Shown: in pieces, positions 53,832-63,893 of the stretch | Position numbering within the stretch: position 1 is the stretch's first letter | How the letters are laid out: every line of letters starts with the position of its first letter | Origin: Enterovibrio gelatinilyticus | GTDB lineage: Bacteria > Pseudomonadota > Gammaproteobacteria > Enterobacterales > Vibrionaceae | Direction of reading: 5' to 3' | Assembly: GCF_028683095.1 (NCBI RefSeq) | Contig: NZ_JAJUBC010000010.1 | Coordinates: 62,001 to 126,000 of the forward strand | DNA length: 64,000 nucleotides | Notes under the pieces: model-generated | Database searches by the model: none | What the model saw: the letters and a program-made list of their open reading frames with translations, nothing else | Told to the model about the DNA's origin: nothing | Translations under genes and position numbers: made by a program

Positions 53832-55058
53832 TTATTTGCTGGCATTAAATAGGGTAGTAATTTCGCTAACCAATTGGTTGCCAATGTCAGTCTTGCTGGC
53901 AAGCGGTAACGGTTTATCACCGTTTGGCCAATAAAGGTGCAAGGCATTTTGATCGCTGTTAAAGCCTTGGCCTTCGCGAGACACATCGTTGGCGCAAATG
54001 AGATCAAGATTCTTCTTGGCTAATTTACCGCGAGCATATTGTTCCACATCTTGGGTTTCAGCCGCAAAGCCCACGGTGAAAGGGCGTTGTTGAGTCATGG
54101 CTGCAACAGCGGCAACAATGTCAGGGTTTTTCACCAACGCGATGCTCATTTCATCATGACCATCTGTTTTCTTCATTTTCTGCTCAGCGACATGAGCAGG
54201 TCTGAAATCCGCCACGGCGGCACAGGCAATGAATATTTGATGTGACCCCGCATGTTGTTGAACAGCGTCGTACATATCTTCTGCACTTTGCACATCGACA
54301 CGTGAGACGTTAGCAGGCGTTGGCAAGTTCACTGGACCGCTCACGAGTGTCACCGTTGCCCCGCGCTTCGCCGCCGCTTGTGCAATGGCGTATCCCATTT
54401 TGCCGGAGCTGTGATTGCTTAGGTAACGGACAGGGTCAATGGCTTCGCGTGTTGGTCCTGCAGTAATCAAAAAAGACGTACCCGTCAGATCGCCCTCAGA
54501 GAAATGGTCTTCTACCAATGCCACCAATTGAAGTGGCTCTAGCATTCTGCCTGGGCCAACATCGCCACACGCTTGCTCACCACTCGCAGGCCCCCAGATT
54601 GGATAGTCCCGGCGTTTAAGCGTCGCGAGGTTTTCTTGGGTCGCGACAGCGCGATACATCTGCTGATTCATCGCGGGTGCAATCGCAACGGGGGCATCGG
54701 TTGCAAGGCAAAGTGTGGTGAGTAAGTCGTTCCCCATGCCAGCAGTGACGCGAGCGATTAAATCTGCTGTTGCTGGTGCCAGAACCACTAAGTCTGCCCA
54801 CTTGGCAATTTCGATGTGTCCCATCGATGCTTCTGCGGCTGGGTCGAGCAAACTATCAGCCACAGGGTGACCGGACACGGCTTGCATGGTGAGAGGGGTG
54901 ATGAATTCTTTTGCTGCGTGCGTCATGACAACACGGACATCTGCACCACGTTCAATGAGGCGGCGAGTAAGATCTGCACATTTATACGCGGCAATACCAC
55001 CGCCTATGCCTAACACGATGCGTTTTCCTGTTAGGGATTGGGTAATTTTCTGAACCAT
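53832..55058 (-). CDS. coaBC: Bifunctional phosphopantothenoylcysteine decarboxylase / synthase
   Basis: The product has 408 residues from the ATG at 55056-55058. The N-terminal CoaC flavoprotein part shows [20 protein letters not shown], the PAMNQQMY substrate motif and [10 protein letters not shown]. The C-terminal CoaB part shows [20 protein letters not shown] followed by GKMGYAIAQ, and the [11 protein letters not shown] block. It carries out two steps from phosphopantothenate to phosphopantetheine; CoaD at 58116-58616 does the next step. It is divergent from radC. Confidence 0.96.
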   Translation of the reverse strand: MVQKITQSLTGKRIVLGIGGGIAAYKCADLTRRLIERGADVRVVMTHAAKEFITPLTMQAVSGHPVADSLLDPAAEASMGHIEIAKWADLVVLAPATADLIARVTAGMGNDLLTTLCLATDAPVAIAPAMNQQMYRAVATQENLATLKRRDYPIWGPASGEQACGDVGPGRMLEPLQLVALVEDHFSEGDLTGTSFLITAGPTREAIDPVRYLSNHSSGKMGYAIAQAAAKRGATVTLVSGPVNLPTPANVSRVDVQSAEDMYDAVQQHAGSHQIFIACAAVADFRPAHVAEQKMKKTDGHDEMSIALVKNPDIVAAVAAMTQQRPFTVGFAAETQDVEQYARGKLAKKNLDLICANDVSREGQGFNSDQNALHLYWPNGDKPLPLASKTDIGNQLVSEITTLFNASK

Positions 55059-55282
55059 AACCAAGTAAGCCTACGAAGTAATTAAGAGAAAGATAACATA
55101 AAAGACCGCCTAATCACGTGTTGTACTCAGAGGATTGTGAAAGCAGAGGTACCACAAATTGAAATGTAATAAAGAAGCTACTCATAAAATGTCTTACACG
55201 CATTAATCGCACGCTGATAAGCGATGGGTTGCTTAAAAGTACGTCAGGGATGAGGCTGCCTTTTTAATTGTGAGGCTTGGTC

Positions 55283-55957
55283 ATGTCATTGAAGGATTTG
55301 CCGCAAGATTGCCGTCCGAGAGAAAAATTATTGGCCAAAGGGCCTGAGTCATTAACGAACGCGGAATTGTTGGCCATTTTTCTTCGTACTGGCGTATCAG
55401 GCATGAATGCGATTGAACTGGCAGGTTATCTGCTGGAGGATTTTGGCTCTTTGCGGAAGCTAATGCAGTCAGACTTAGCGCAATTTAGCCAAAGAAAAGG
55501 GTTGGGATCGGCAAAATATGCACAAATGCAGGCGGTTTTGGAGCTGAGTAAGCGACATTTTAAAGAAATTATGTCTTATGAAGATGCGCTAACGAGCCCC
55601 TCTCATACGGCGAGATATCTCTCTGCACAATTGCGTGACAGACCCCGAGAAGCCTTTCTGGTCCTGTATTTAGATAACCAAAATCGACCTATTTCAGATG
55701 AGATTCTTTTCGAAGGAACCATCAATGCAGCAGGGGTCTATCCACGAGAAGTTGTGCGTCGTGCGCTGGAAGTGCATGCAAATGCGGTGATTTTGGCTCA
55801 TAATCACCCATCTGGTATTGCCGAACCAAGTCCTGCCGACCGTCATATAACATCACGCATTGCGGATGCTTTGTCGTTAGTGGATATCAGGCTGCTCGAT
55901 CACATGGTGATAGGCGATGGAGAAGTTGTCTCCTTTGCTGAACGCGGCTGGATATAA
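55283..55957 (+). CDS. radC: RadC / JAB-domain protein
   Basis: The product has 224 residues from the ATG at 55283 (GAGG 7 bases upstream). A helix-hairpin-helix N-terminal region ([18 protein letters not shown]) is followed by an MPN/JAB metalloprotease-like domain with the zinc motif [18 protein letters not shown] and the upstream Glu in [19 protein letters not shown]. The molecular role of RadC is unclear. Position between coaBC and rpmB is conserved. Confidence 0.94.
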   Translation: MSLKDLPQDCRPREKLLAKGPESLTNAELLAIFLRTGVSGMNAIELAGYLLEDFGSLRKLMQSDLAQFSQRKGLGSAKYAQMQAVLELSKRHFKEIMSYEDALTSPSHTARYLSAQLRDRPREAFLVLYLDNQNRPISDEILFEGTINAAGVYPREVVRRALEVHANAVILAHNHPSGIAEPSPADRHITSRIADALSLVDIRLLDHMVIGDGEVVSFAERGWI

Positions 55958-56019
55958 GCTTTTCAGGTAAAAGCTGCTAAAAAACGATCAAATAAATGAC
56001 AAAAGGATCTGCTCGGGAC

Positions 56020-56048
56020 TTGAGCAATGCAAATACAGTTAGTATAAT
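56020..56048 (+). promoter_or_regulatory. Sigma-70 promoter of rpmB-rpmG
   Basis: TTGAGC (56020-56025), a 17-base spacer and TATAAT (56043-56048) form a strong housekeeping promoter 97 bases before rpmB, fitting a highly expressed ribosomal protein operon. Confidence 0.8.
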
Positions 56049-56144
56049 GCGCCACCTTTGATAGCCTTGACCTAGAGCCTGACCTTGTTTGCAGGACTGG
56101 TGGACAAGGTTGATATCGAGCTGAAACGATTTGGAGAGACATTC

Positions 56145-56381
56145 ATGTCACGAGTATGCCAAGTAACTGGCAAGCGTCCTGTAACGGGTAACAACCGTTC
56201 GCACGCACGTAACGCCACCAAGCGTCGTTTTCTGCCGAACCTGCAAACTCATCGTTTCTGGGTAGAAAGCGAAAACCGCTTCGTTAAACTGCGTCTTACC
56301 CCTAAAGGTATGCGCATCATCGACAAGAAAGGCATTGATGCTGTTCTTACAGACATCCGCGCCCGTGGTGAGAACGTTTAA
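56145..56381 (+). CDS. rpmB: Ribosomal protein bL28
   Basis: The product has 78 residues from the ATG at 56145 (GGAGAG upstream), the standard bL28 length. [20 protein letters not shown] and [20 protein letters not shown] are family hallmarks. An upstream in-frame ATG at 56085 would add 20 residues not found in bL28. It is 13 bases before rpmG. Confidence 0.98.
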   Translation: MSRVCQVTGKRPVTGNNRSHARNATKRRFLPNLQTHRFWVESENRFVKLRLTPKGMRIIDKKGIDAVLTDIRARGENV

Positions 56382-56394
56382 GAGGATTTAAAGA

Positions 56395-56562
56395 ATGGCT
56401 AAAGGCATTCGTGAGAAGATCCGTCTAGTATCATCTGCTGGTACAGGCCACTTCTACACTACTGATAAAAACAAACGTAACATGCCGGGCAAATTTGAGA
56501 TCAAGAAATTTGATCCAGTTGTTCGTCAACACGTTATGTACAAAGAAGCTAAAATCAAGTAA
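56395..56562 (+). CDS. rpmG: Ribosomal protein bL33
   Basis: The 55-residue product was translated from the ATG at 56395 (AGAGGA upstream). It reads [20 protein letters not shown] and continues [20 protein letters not shown], a standard bL33 without the zinc-binding cysteines. It is second gene of rpmBG and is followed by a terminator. Confidence 0.97.
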   Translation: MAKGIREKIRLVSSAGTGHFYTTDKNKRNMPGKFEIKKFDPVVRQHVMYKEAKIK

Positions 56563-56586
56563 TTGGTTTTTTGCTTTGCTAAAAAA

Positions 56587-56612
56587 AACTCAGCTTAGGC
56601 TGGGTTTTTTTA
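56587..56612 (+). terminator. Terminator of rpmB-rpmG
   Basis: AACTCAGC-TTAG-GCTGGGTT followed by a T-run, preceded by an A-run; 25 bases after rpmG. Confidence 0.9.
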
Positions 56613-56718
56613 TACCTGTAATTTGAGACATTCATCTGCAGGTTGCTTGGGCATATCACTGTAAATCAGTCACTTCCACATATACACTTTAGTCATGTCC
56701 AATCGCTGTGAGCGCACT

Positions 56719-57228
56719 ATGGCAAAACCATCCCGTCGTACTTTTAACAATTTCCTGATCATCGGCATTCTTTTCTTTTTTATGATGATGCATTTGCCCG
56801 ATTATATTCGCACTAAACTGGCGGAAGGTGAGCAAAGTCAGCATGTTGAACAGGTACTGCCCGAAGGTGTGATTGCTTTAATGCCGGATGATGTGTCGGT
56901 ACTTTCTCTTAAGTTCCCAACGTTTACGCTAACTAACGGCACACCTTGGCAAACAGATAAGCGATTGGATGTTTCAGCTACCGAATTGGCCAATCGCTGG
57001 TTAAATCTATCCGGTACAGAAATCGATACCGAAACCTACAACAAGCTTAAGCCGAGTTTGCGCTCTCTTGCCACGCTAGTGGTCGACCGTGATCAGCACA
57101 TGGAGCCTTTGCGCTTAACCTATTACCAACTTCCTCAATTTTGGCTCATCCAAAATTGGGAAAACCGTTGGCTTGCGGTGTCGGTTGATCAACACTACCT
57201 GTTCCCATTCGACAGCCAGAATCAATAA
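56719..57228 (+). CDS. Conserved hypothetical single-span membrane protein upstream of mutM
   Basis: The product has 169 residues from the ATG at 56719 (an ATG at 56695 adds 8 residues). After a basic start (KPSRR) comes one membrane helix ([19 protein letters not shown], about residues 12-30), and the remaining 135 residues would be periplasmic or cytoplasmic and contain no motif I recognise ([40 protein letters not shown]). It ends 2 bases before mutM and is likely cotranscribed with it. Function unknown. Confidence 0.8.
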   Translation: MAKPSRRTFNNFLIIGILFFFMMMHLPDYIRTKLAEGEQSQHVEQVLPEGVIALMPDDVSVLSLKFPTFTLTNGTPWQTDKRLDVSATELANRWLNLSGTEIDTETYNKLKPSLRSLATLVVDRDQHMEPLRLTYYQLPQFWLIQNWENRWLAVSVDQHYLFPFDSQNQ

Positions 57229-57229
57229 C

Positions 57230-58042
57230 ATGCCAGAATTACCGGAAGTTGAAGTCAGCCGCATGGGGATAAGGCCGCATGCGGAAGGCCAAACGGTCAC
57301 CAAAATTGAAGTGCGACAACCTAAGCTGCGGTGGTTAGTGCCAGAAGAGTTACATGACATGGAAGGTCAGGTAATTCGTAGCGTTTCGCGTCGCGCTAAG
57401 TACCTGATTTTGGAAACGGACGTGGGCTACGCACTGGTGCATTTGGGCATGTCAGGCAGCTTACGGGTTATCCCTGAAGGCGTACCGCCGGCAAAGCATG
57501 ATCATGTCGATTTGCACTTAAGCTCGGGTGAGATGATCCGCTACAACGATCCGCGTCGTTTTGGTGCTTGGCTCTGGCAACCGAATGATGGCTCAGACCA
57601 CCCTGTATTGGGGAAATTAGGACCTGAGCCTCTAACCGATGATTTCACGGGTGAGTACCTGTTTGAGCGAAGCCGAAACAAGCGCACGCCTATCAAGCAA
57701 TTCATTATGGATAATGCGGTGGTGGTGGGTGTGGGTAACATTTACGCCAATGAATCACTGTTTATGTCTCGCATTCACCCACAACGCCAAGCCGGTCAGC
57801 TAAACCAAGAAGAAGCGAGTCGCTTTGTGGCGGACATTAAGTTGGTGCTAGCGACGGCGATTGAGCAAGGCGGCACAACGCTAAAAGATTTTAAGCAGGC
57901 AGATGGTAAGCCGGGGTATTTTGCACAAGAACTTCAAGTGTATGGCAACCAAGGAAAGCCTTGCCCAGTGTGTGGTACTGAACTTGAAAGCGTGAAGCTT
58001 GGACAGAGAAACACGGTGTTTTGCCCCGACTGTCAGGTTTAA
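57230..58042 (+). CDS. mutM: Formamidopyrimidine-DNA glycosylase MutM (Fpg)
   Basis: The product has 270 residues from the ATG at 57230. The obligatory N-terminus [11 protein letters not shown] contains the catalytic Pro and Glu. The conserved Lys loop ([10 protein letters not shown]), the helix-two-turn-helix [13 protein letters not shown] and the C-terminal zinc finger ([11 protein letters not shown] ... VFCPDCQ) are all present. It removes 8-oxoguanine and ring-opened purines from DNA. The longer frame from 57173 cannot be right because it would hide the catalytic Pro. Confidence 0.97.
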   Translation: MPELPEVEVSRMGIRPHAEGQTVTKIEVRQPKLRWLVPEELHDMEGQVIRSVSRRAKYLILETDVGYALVHLGMSGSLRVIPEGVPPAKHDHVDLHLSSGEMIRYNDPRRFGAWLWQPNDGSDHPVLGKLGPEPLTDDFTGEYLFERSRNKRTPIKQFIMDNAVVVGVGNIYANESLFMSRIHPQRQAGQLNQEEASRFVADIKLVLATAIEQGGTTLKDFKQADGKPGYFAQELQVYGNQGKPCPVCGTELESVKLGQRNTVFCPDCQV

Positions 58043-58071
58043 TCAGACAACGCCGAGAAAGCGCATCAAAA

Positions 58072-58097
58072 AGCCCGCTGCGATAGCGGGTTTTTTT
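58072..58097. terminator. Terminator between mutM and coaD
   Basis: AGCCCGCT-GCGAT-AGCGGGT followed by seven T on the plus strand; AAAAAG on the other side allows partial use for convergent coaD. Confidence 0.9.
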
Positions 58098-58115
58098 GTG
58101 TTTGTTAGCGTTAGC

Positions 58116-58718
<603 letters not shown>

Positions 58719-58796
58719 CTAGCCTACTACCTCGCTATGGCTTAATCAGTACTATTCGGTATGATCGGTATTAAGAACCGTAAACTAGGGCACAAA

Positions 58797-59834
58797 ATGA
58801 AAAAAATCCTTGTCATTCGCAACGATAAAATCGGTGACTTCATGTTGGCGTGGCCTGCTTTTGCCATGTTGAAGCAATCGCAGCCAGATGCTGAAATCAC
58901 TGCACTGGTACCGTCATACACCAAAGCGCTTGCGGAGTTGTGCCCATCAATTGATAAGGTTTTGGTAGATTGTGGGAAAGGGTCGGACACATTGAGTAAG
59001 AAAGCGCTGATGACCGAGATTAAAGCGCAACAGTTTGATGCCTCAATCTGTTTATTTTCAGATAGCTACAATGCGGGTTTGGTTTGGAAAGCGGGCATTC
59101 CGTTTCGTTTAGCGCCGGCAACGAAAATTTCTCAGCTCCTTTATAATCACCGCATTAAGCAACGCCGATCCAAATCGGCAAAACCTGAGTATGAATACAA
59201 CCTCGATTTGGTGCGTGCTTTCTTGGCGAAACAAGGCATCAAGGCGGTTGAACCCGTTGCGCCTTATTTAGCGTTTGGCGCTGATACGCTTCAAGCTCAG
59301 CGCCAAAAGCTGACGACCTTGCTCTCGCTAGAATCAGATAAACCTTGGCTATTTGTTCATGCTGGCAGTGGTGGTTCGGCGAATAACTTATCGCTTGAGC
59401 AGTACGCGGCGCTGGTATCAGGTATCGTTCAACAGGTTGCTATGGATGTAGTGTTAACAGCAGGGCCGGGTGAAGAAGAAAAAGCGGCAGAGCTGAAAGC
59501 GTTGTTGGCACAAGGTGATGTGAAGTCGGTAATTTACGATAAGAATGATGGTTTACAAGATTTTACGTGTTCAATTGCCTGCGCAAGTGCCTTCATCGCG
59601 GGCTCAACCGGGCCGTTGCATATAGCGGCAACGGTGGATGTGCCGACGATTGGCTTTTTCCCTGCTAAACGCAGCGCAACGCCATTGAGATGGCAACCTA
59701 TCAACAGTAACGGCCGCCACCTTGCCTTTGCCCCGCCTGCAGACAAAAACAAAGACGTGGCGGCAGACATGTCGAAAATCGACGTTGATAGCATCCTGCC
59801 TGACGCCTTAGCCTTTCTGCAGCGCGTGCTCTAA
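58797..59834 (+). CDS. Glycosyltransferase family 9 (heptosyltransferase-like) protein
   Basis: The product has 345 residues from the ATG at 58797 (TAGGG upstream). The N-terminal IRNDKIGDFMLAWPAFAMLK and the C-terminal domain with FVHAGSGGSANNLSLEQY, VLTAGPGEEEKAAEL and GSTGPLHIAATVDVPTIGFF are the two Rossmann halves of GT9 ADP-heptose transferases. It probably adds a heptose or related sugar to the LPS inner core. Which position (WaaC, WaaF or WaaQ-like) cannot be told from sequence alone. It is divergent from coaD and convergent with the WaaE-like gene. Confidence 0.88.
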   Translation: MKKILVIRNDKIGDFMLAWPAFAMLKQSQPDAEITALVPSYTKALAELCPSIDKVLVDCGKGSDTLSKKALMTEIKAQQFDASICLFSDSYNAGLVWKAGIPFRLAPATKISQLLYNHRIKQRRSKSAKPEYEYNLDLVRAFLAKQGIKAVEPVAPYLAFGADTLQAQRQKLTTLLSLESDKPWLFVHAGSGGSANNLSLEQYAALVSGIVQQVAMDVVLTAGPGEEEKAAELKALLAQGDVKSVIYDKNDGLQDFTCSIACASAFIAGSTGPLHIAATVDVPTIGFFPAKRSATPLRWQPINSNGRHLAFAPPADKNKDVAADMSKIDVDSILPDALAFLQRVL

Positions 59835-59836
59835 GT

Positions 59837-60619
59837 TTACTGTGCGCGGCTGTCGTTTTCTCTGATCCAAAGGTCGGCGTATTTCACGAACGTTGAGTGC
59901 GCCGAGAGCACGGCAATCAAGAAGCCTTGTTTACCATCGAGAAATCCACGCTTTAATAGATACATCTTCAAAAAGCAGCCAATCGCGTGAGTGACACCTT
60001 GCCCGATGCTGCTTTTCTTCCCTCGCGCCTGACGACCATCTGCCCATGATTTTGCATAGAATGCGGATTTCACAAGGTACTGGTGCAGGTCGCGGTATGA
60101 GTAGTGCAGCATGTCGCCGCTCAAGGTTTGTTTCTGACTGCCTTCTGGCTCAATGATTTTTTCGTGAACCAAGGCATCGTTGTAGCCGGTGAACTCGCGA
60201 GGGTATAAGCGAACGATTTTATCGTACCAGCCAGAGTGCTTAAGAAAGCGGCCAAATACCCATGTGGTGCGACGGAGCACGAACAGGGTTCTCTCAGGCG
60301 GATTTTCTAATACTGTCAGAATGCTGTTTTTCAACGCATCAGTAATGACTTCATCCGCATCAATCGCAAGCACCCAATCTTTGGTTGCATGGCTTTGCGC
60401 CAATTGTTTTTGTTTACCAAAGCCCGGCCATTCGGCATTCACAAAGACTTTCGCGCCTGCTTGCTCAGCGATGGCGACGGTATTGTCTGTGCTGCCAGAA
60501 TCCACCACGATGATTTCATCGACCCAATCTAAGGATGCCAAACACTCTGGCAGGATCTGTTCTTCATTTTTGGTGATGATGATTGCGCTGATTGAGGCGC
60601 GTGTTTGATTCTGGCTCAT
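59837..60619 (-). CDS. waaE: WaaE/KdtX-type LPS core glycosyltransferase
   Basis: The 260-residue GT2-family enzyme has IIITKNEEQILPECLASLDW, VVDSGSTDNTVAIAEQ and the DXD-type motif VLAIDADEVI. The C-terminal region includes WYDKIVRLYPREFTGYNDAL and a helical amphipathic segment. The closest match I recognise is WaaE/KdtX, a beta-1,4-glucosyltransferase acting on heptose I of the core. It overlaps the following GT9 gene by 4 bases on the minus strand. Confidence 0.85.
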   Translation of the reverse strand: MSQNQTRASISAIIITKNEEQILPECLASLDWVDEIIVVDSGSTDNTVAIAEQAGAKVFVNAEWPGFGKQKQLAQSHATKDWVLAIDADEVITDALKNSILTVLENPPERTLFVLRRTTWVFGRFLKHSGWYDKIVRLYPREFTGYNDALVHEKIIEPEGSQKQTLSGDMLHYSYRDLHQYLVKSAFYAKSWADGRQARGKKSSIGQGVTHAIGCFLKMYLLKRGFLDGKQGFLIAVLSAHSTFVKYADLWIRENDSRAQ

Positions 60620-61674
60620 GAGCCGATTTCCTCTTTTTGGATGACTTCATCAAAACGCGAGATCACCTCATCAATGGTTATTCTTTGCATAGCGGTATCG
60701 TCTTTCACGCGTGTTCGCCAAGACACTTCATTCGCTGATTTGCCTGTTTCGGCTTCAATCGCCTCTGCATATACGCTCACGACATAGTGTCGCCAGTTGT
60801 AAGGCCCTGTTCGTGCGGGATTGTGGTGCGCGTATAAACCAATAACGGGTGTATCCACGGCATTGGCAAGGTGCGCTGGGCCGCTATCAGGTGCCAAGAC
60901 TAAATCGGCTTCCTGCTCAAGTGCGAGCAATTGTAGAAGCGTTGTTTTACCAATTAGGTTTTTTACAGGACGGGAGAGTTGGCTCTCGATAGCTTGACCG
61001 AGCTCAATCTCAATCTTGCCAGGGCCACCCGCTAAGATTACATCGAACCCTTCGTCGAGTGCATGCTCAATCACGCCCGCGTAACCTTCTGCGGTCCAGT
61101 TTTTAAAGGCTTTGCTCGCAGCGGGTGCAACCACCAAGGTCGGCTTCGTGGATAACTGATCTTTTGCCCAGACGACGTCTTTTTCGGATAGCGGCAATGC
61201 CCATGTTGGCGTTTGAGGCTTCAAGCCTAGTGCTTCAGTGAAGGCCATGAAACCGTCTAGCACATGCGGTGATGCTGGCGATGGCACTTTTACATTGGTA
61301 AACCACTGCTGCAAATCACTGGCTCGGGTCTTATCAAACCCCAGCGTGTACTTAGCCTTGATCCCGATAGACAACATGCTCGCTCTGATCGCGCTTTGCA
61401 TATGAAGCAGCGCATCGAAGCGTTGGCCTTTCAGTGCTTTCCATACCGCTTGCATCCCTTTAAAGCCTTGCTTCTTATCAAAAGCAATCACGGTGACATC
61501 GGGTAACAACGGTGTAAGAAGGGCGGCTTCGGCTTTCCCTGCTATCCATGTCAGTTGTGTTTCTGGCCATTGCTGGCGAATGGCTTGAACGGCAGCGATG
61601 GCATTGCAAACATCGCCAATCGCTGAAAGGCGCAAAATGCAGAGAGACTGTGGTGGGGCAGAAAATAAGGCCAT
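60616..61674 (-). CDS. Glycosyltransferase family 9 protein, probable LPS heptosyltransferase
   Basis: The product has 352 residues from the ATG at 61672-61674. The frame extends to 61788, but MALFSAPPQSLCILRLSAIG is the usual GT9 start. Motifs: RLSAIGDVCNAIAAVQAIR, VVAPAASKAFKNWTAEGYAG, VILAGGPGKIEIELGQ and LAPDSGPAHLANAVDTPVIG. It is a second heptosyltransferase-type enzyme of the core, most likely heptosyltransferase I/OpsX-like from the SAIGD motif, though this is inference. It is cotranscribed with waaE and divergent from kdkA. Confidence 0.87.
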   Translation of the reverse strand: MALFSAPPQSLCILRLSAIGDVCNAIAAVQAIRQQWPETQLTWIAGKAEAALLTPLLPDVTVIAFDKKQGFKGMQAVWKALKGQRFDALLHMQSAIRASMLSIGIKAKYTLGFDKTRASDLQQWFTNVKVPSPASPHVLDGFMAFTEALGLKPQTPTWALPLSEKDVVWAKDQLSTKPTLVVAPAASKAFKNWTAEGYAGVIEHALDEGFDVILAGGPGKIEIELGQAIESQLSRPVKNLIGKTTLLQLLALEQEADLVLAPDSGPAHLANAVDTPVIGLYAHHNPARTGPYNWRHYVVSVYAEAIEAETGKSANEVSWRTRVKDDTAMQRITIDEVISRFDEVIQKEEIGS

Positions 61675-61804
61675 GAGAATGCTTATAGGGTTTTGATGGT
61701 TGAAATTATGCAGTTGCCGATCAGCAATGTAAAATGCAACTGCATCGTATCTGTCAGTAATGCTTGAGATACTGAGAAGATAAGACATATTTGAAGGAGC
61801 TTGC

Positions 61805-62518
61805 GTGGATCAGTTAGTCGACAACAACACCCGTATTTGGTTTGACGCGTCATTGTTACGTGAAGATCCTGCGCAATGTTTTGATGTTGAATTCTGGCAG
61901 CAGAAAGAGGCAATCATCGGCTCTGCAACGGGGCGTGGCACGACGTGGTTTGTGCAAACTGAGGTGTTGCCTGCTGCGCTTCGTCACTATCGCCGCGGTG
62001 GTTTGTTCGGGAAATTGGTTCGTGACAGTTATGCGTTCACGGGGTGGGGAAACACTCGCTCGGCACAAGAGTTTCAGTTACTCACCTATCTGCGTGAAAA
62101 TGGCATATCAGTACCGCGCCCTATCGCAGCGCGTGCGATTCGAGATGGGCTGACCTACCAAGCGGATTTGCTGGTGGAAAAAATCGATGATGCCAAAGAT
62201 CTGGTCGATATCTTGATGGAAGCCCCGCTCGACGCTTCCCATTACCTCCGGATTGGCGTCATGGTGAGAAAGCTTCATGATGCTGGGGTGTGTCACACTG
62301 ATCTCAATATCCACAATATTTTGCTCGATGCCACAGGCACGTGCTGGTTAATTGATTTTGATAAATGTGGGAAAAAGGGGGGGGATAGCTGGAAAGCATC
62401 TAATCTCAGCCGCTTGCTTCGCTCATTTCGAAAAGAGCTGAACAAGCGACACATCCAGTGGCAGGAATCAGATTGGGATGCTTTGTTGCTGGGTTATCAA
62501 GAGCAAGCAGTTAGATAA
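61805..62518 (+). CDS. kdkA: 3-deoxy-D-manno-octulosonic acid kinase
   Basis: The 237-residue small kinase-fold protein has a GTG start. The catalytic loop HTDLNIHNILLD and the DFG-like metal motif IDFDKCGKKGG are visible, with RGGLFGKLVRDSYAFTGWGN upstream as the KdkA nucleotide-binding region. KdkA phosphorylates Kdo at position 4, as in Haemophilus and Vibrio, whose LPS has a single phosphorylated Kdo. It is convergent with waaA, which adds the Kdo. Confidence 0.93.
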   Translation: MDQLVDNNTRIWFDASLLREDPAQCFDVEFWQQKEAIIGSATGRGTTWFVQTEVLPAALRHYRRGGLFGKLVRDSYAFTGWGNTRSAQEFQLLTYLRENGISVPRPIAARAIRDGLTYQADLLVEKIDDAKDLVDILMEAPLDASHYLRIGVMVRKLHDAGVCHTDLNIHNILLDATGTCWLIDFDKCGKKGGDSWKASNLSRLLRSFRKELNKRHIQWQESDWDALLLGYQEQAVR

Positions 62519-62540
62519 TCTGGGATCTGCAAATTATTAG

Positions 62541-63815
62541 TTATTGCTTCTCGGCATCAATCCACGGTGCTATCGCTTCAAGTGTTTTAGCGACCGCGCC
62601 ACGGTTTCTCTCCACCACATTCAGCGCGGTTTCTCCTGCTTGTTGGCATTTCTCTGGGTTGTTCATGAAACCCAATAGCGCATTGGCAATGTCTGAGGGT
62701 GCTTCTTGCACCTCACAAGCGCCGGCTTCAATCAACTGATCGCCAATGACCTGAAAATTAAAGTAGCTTGGGCCTGTGATTTGAGGCTTCCCAAGGGAAG
62801 CGGGCTCCAGCAAGTTGTGCCCACCGAGCTTATCACCCATCAAACTTCCCGCCATAAATGTCACGGTCGATGTGGCAAGCAAGGTCATCATCTCTCCCAT
62901 GGTGTCGCCTAAATACACCTGCGTATTGTCATCAATAGGTTGTGACTGACTACGACGTGACAGTGAAAATCCTTTTTGTTCAGCCAGTGCAGCAACGTCG
63001 CCGAAGCGTTCAGGGTGGCGTGGCACCAGCACCATCAACGCATCAGGCTGTTCGGCCAATAGCGCTTGATGAGCTTCAAGCAGAATCTCATCTTCGCCGG
63101 GGTGAGTACTGGCAGCCACCCACACTGGTCGTTGTTTGATTTCTTGCTTCAGCGCAACGACGGCCTCGCTCGTGTTATCAAATTCAGGTAAATCAAATTT
63201 CACAGAGCCTGATACGGAAACGCGCTTTGAATTGACGCCAAGTTGAACGAAACGATCTGCATCGTCTTGGAACTGGCAAAGAATGTGGTCAATATTTTTT
63301 GAAAGCAGATTGAACATCGGTTGCACGCGCTGATACCCGCGCATCGACTTTTCCGAAAGGCGAGCATTCATCACGATGATCGGAATTCCGGCTTTTTTTA
63401 CCGACGTTAACGTATTCGGCCAAAGCTCGGTTTCCATGATCAACATGGTTTGAGGTTTTACGCGCTTTAAAAAGCCATTCACGGCGAAGGAAAAGTCGAT
63501 CGGCATGTATCTGTGTTCCACGCCATCGCCAAGCTTGCTTGCAATCGCAGCACCTGTTGTCGTGGTGGTGGTGACGAGTATCGAAGCGTCTGGATATGTC
63601 TTGCGAAGCGCCAGAATAATCGGTTTTGCGGCAATCACTTCACCGACGGAAACAGCATGAATCCAAATTGGACGTTGGCCTACAAGTGCTGGCGTTTTTC
63701 CAAAATGCTCAACCCAGCGCTTACCAACACGAGGTTTCCCATCTTTGGCGCGATAGAGACCCAGAAGAAGAAAAGGGGCAGCGATGAAAAGTAAAAGGGT
63801 ATAAAGAAGGCGCAC
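62541..63815 (-). CDS. waaA: Kdo transferase WaaA (KdtA)
   Basis: The 424-residue protein has a GTG start. An N-terminal membrane anchor (LLYTLLLFIAAPFLLLGLY) is followed by the catalytic segment WIHAVSVGEVIAAKPIILAL with its essential Glu, LIMETELWPNTLTSVKKAGI, and donor-site sequence LVPRHPERFGDVAALAEQ and GGHNLLEPASLGKPQITGP. It transfers Kdo from CMP-Kdo to lipid IVA. With kdkA next to it, a mono-functional enzyme is likely but cannot be proved from sequence. Confidence 0.95.
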   Translation of the reverse strand: MRLLYTLLLFIAAPFLLLGLYRAKDGKPRVGKRWVEHFGKTPALVGQRPIWIHAVSVGEVIAAKPIILALRKTYPDASILVTTTTTTGAAIASKLGDGVEHRYMPIDFSFAVNGFLKRVKPQTMLIMETELWPNTLTSVKKAGIPIIVMNARLSEKSMRGYQRVQPMFNLLSKNIDHILCQFQDDADRFVQLGVNSKRVSVSGSVKFDLPEFDNTSEAVVALKQEIKQRPVWVAASTHPGEDEILLEAHQALLAEQPDALMVLVPRHPERFGDVAALAEQKGFSLSRRSQSQPIDDNTQVYLGDTMGEMMTLLATSTVTFMAGSLMGDKLGGHNLLEPASLGKPQITGPSYFNFQVIGDQLIEAGACEVQEAPSDIANALLGFMNNPEKCQQAGETALNVVERNRGAVAKTLEAIAPWIDAEKQ

Positions 63816-63855
63816 ACGAAAACCTTGTTTGGAAAACCTGAGGCTAGTTTACAAC

Positions 63856-63879
63856 AAAGGGCTCGAAATCGAGCCCTTT
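63856..63879. terminator. Hairpin upstream of waaA, downstream of next gene
   Basis: A perfect 10-bp stem AAAGGGCTCG-AAAT-CGAGCCCTTT lies 15 bases past the stop of the partial gene at the window edge (minus strand). No long T-run follows, so termination may be partial. Confidence 0.65.
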
Positions 63880-63893
63880 AGCGGAACAATAGC

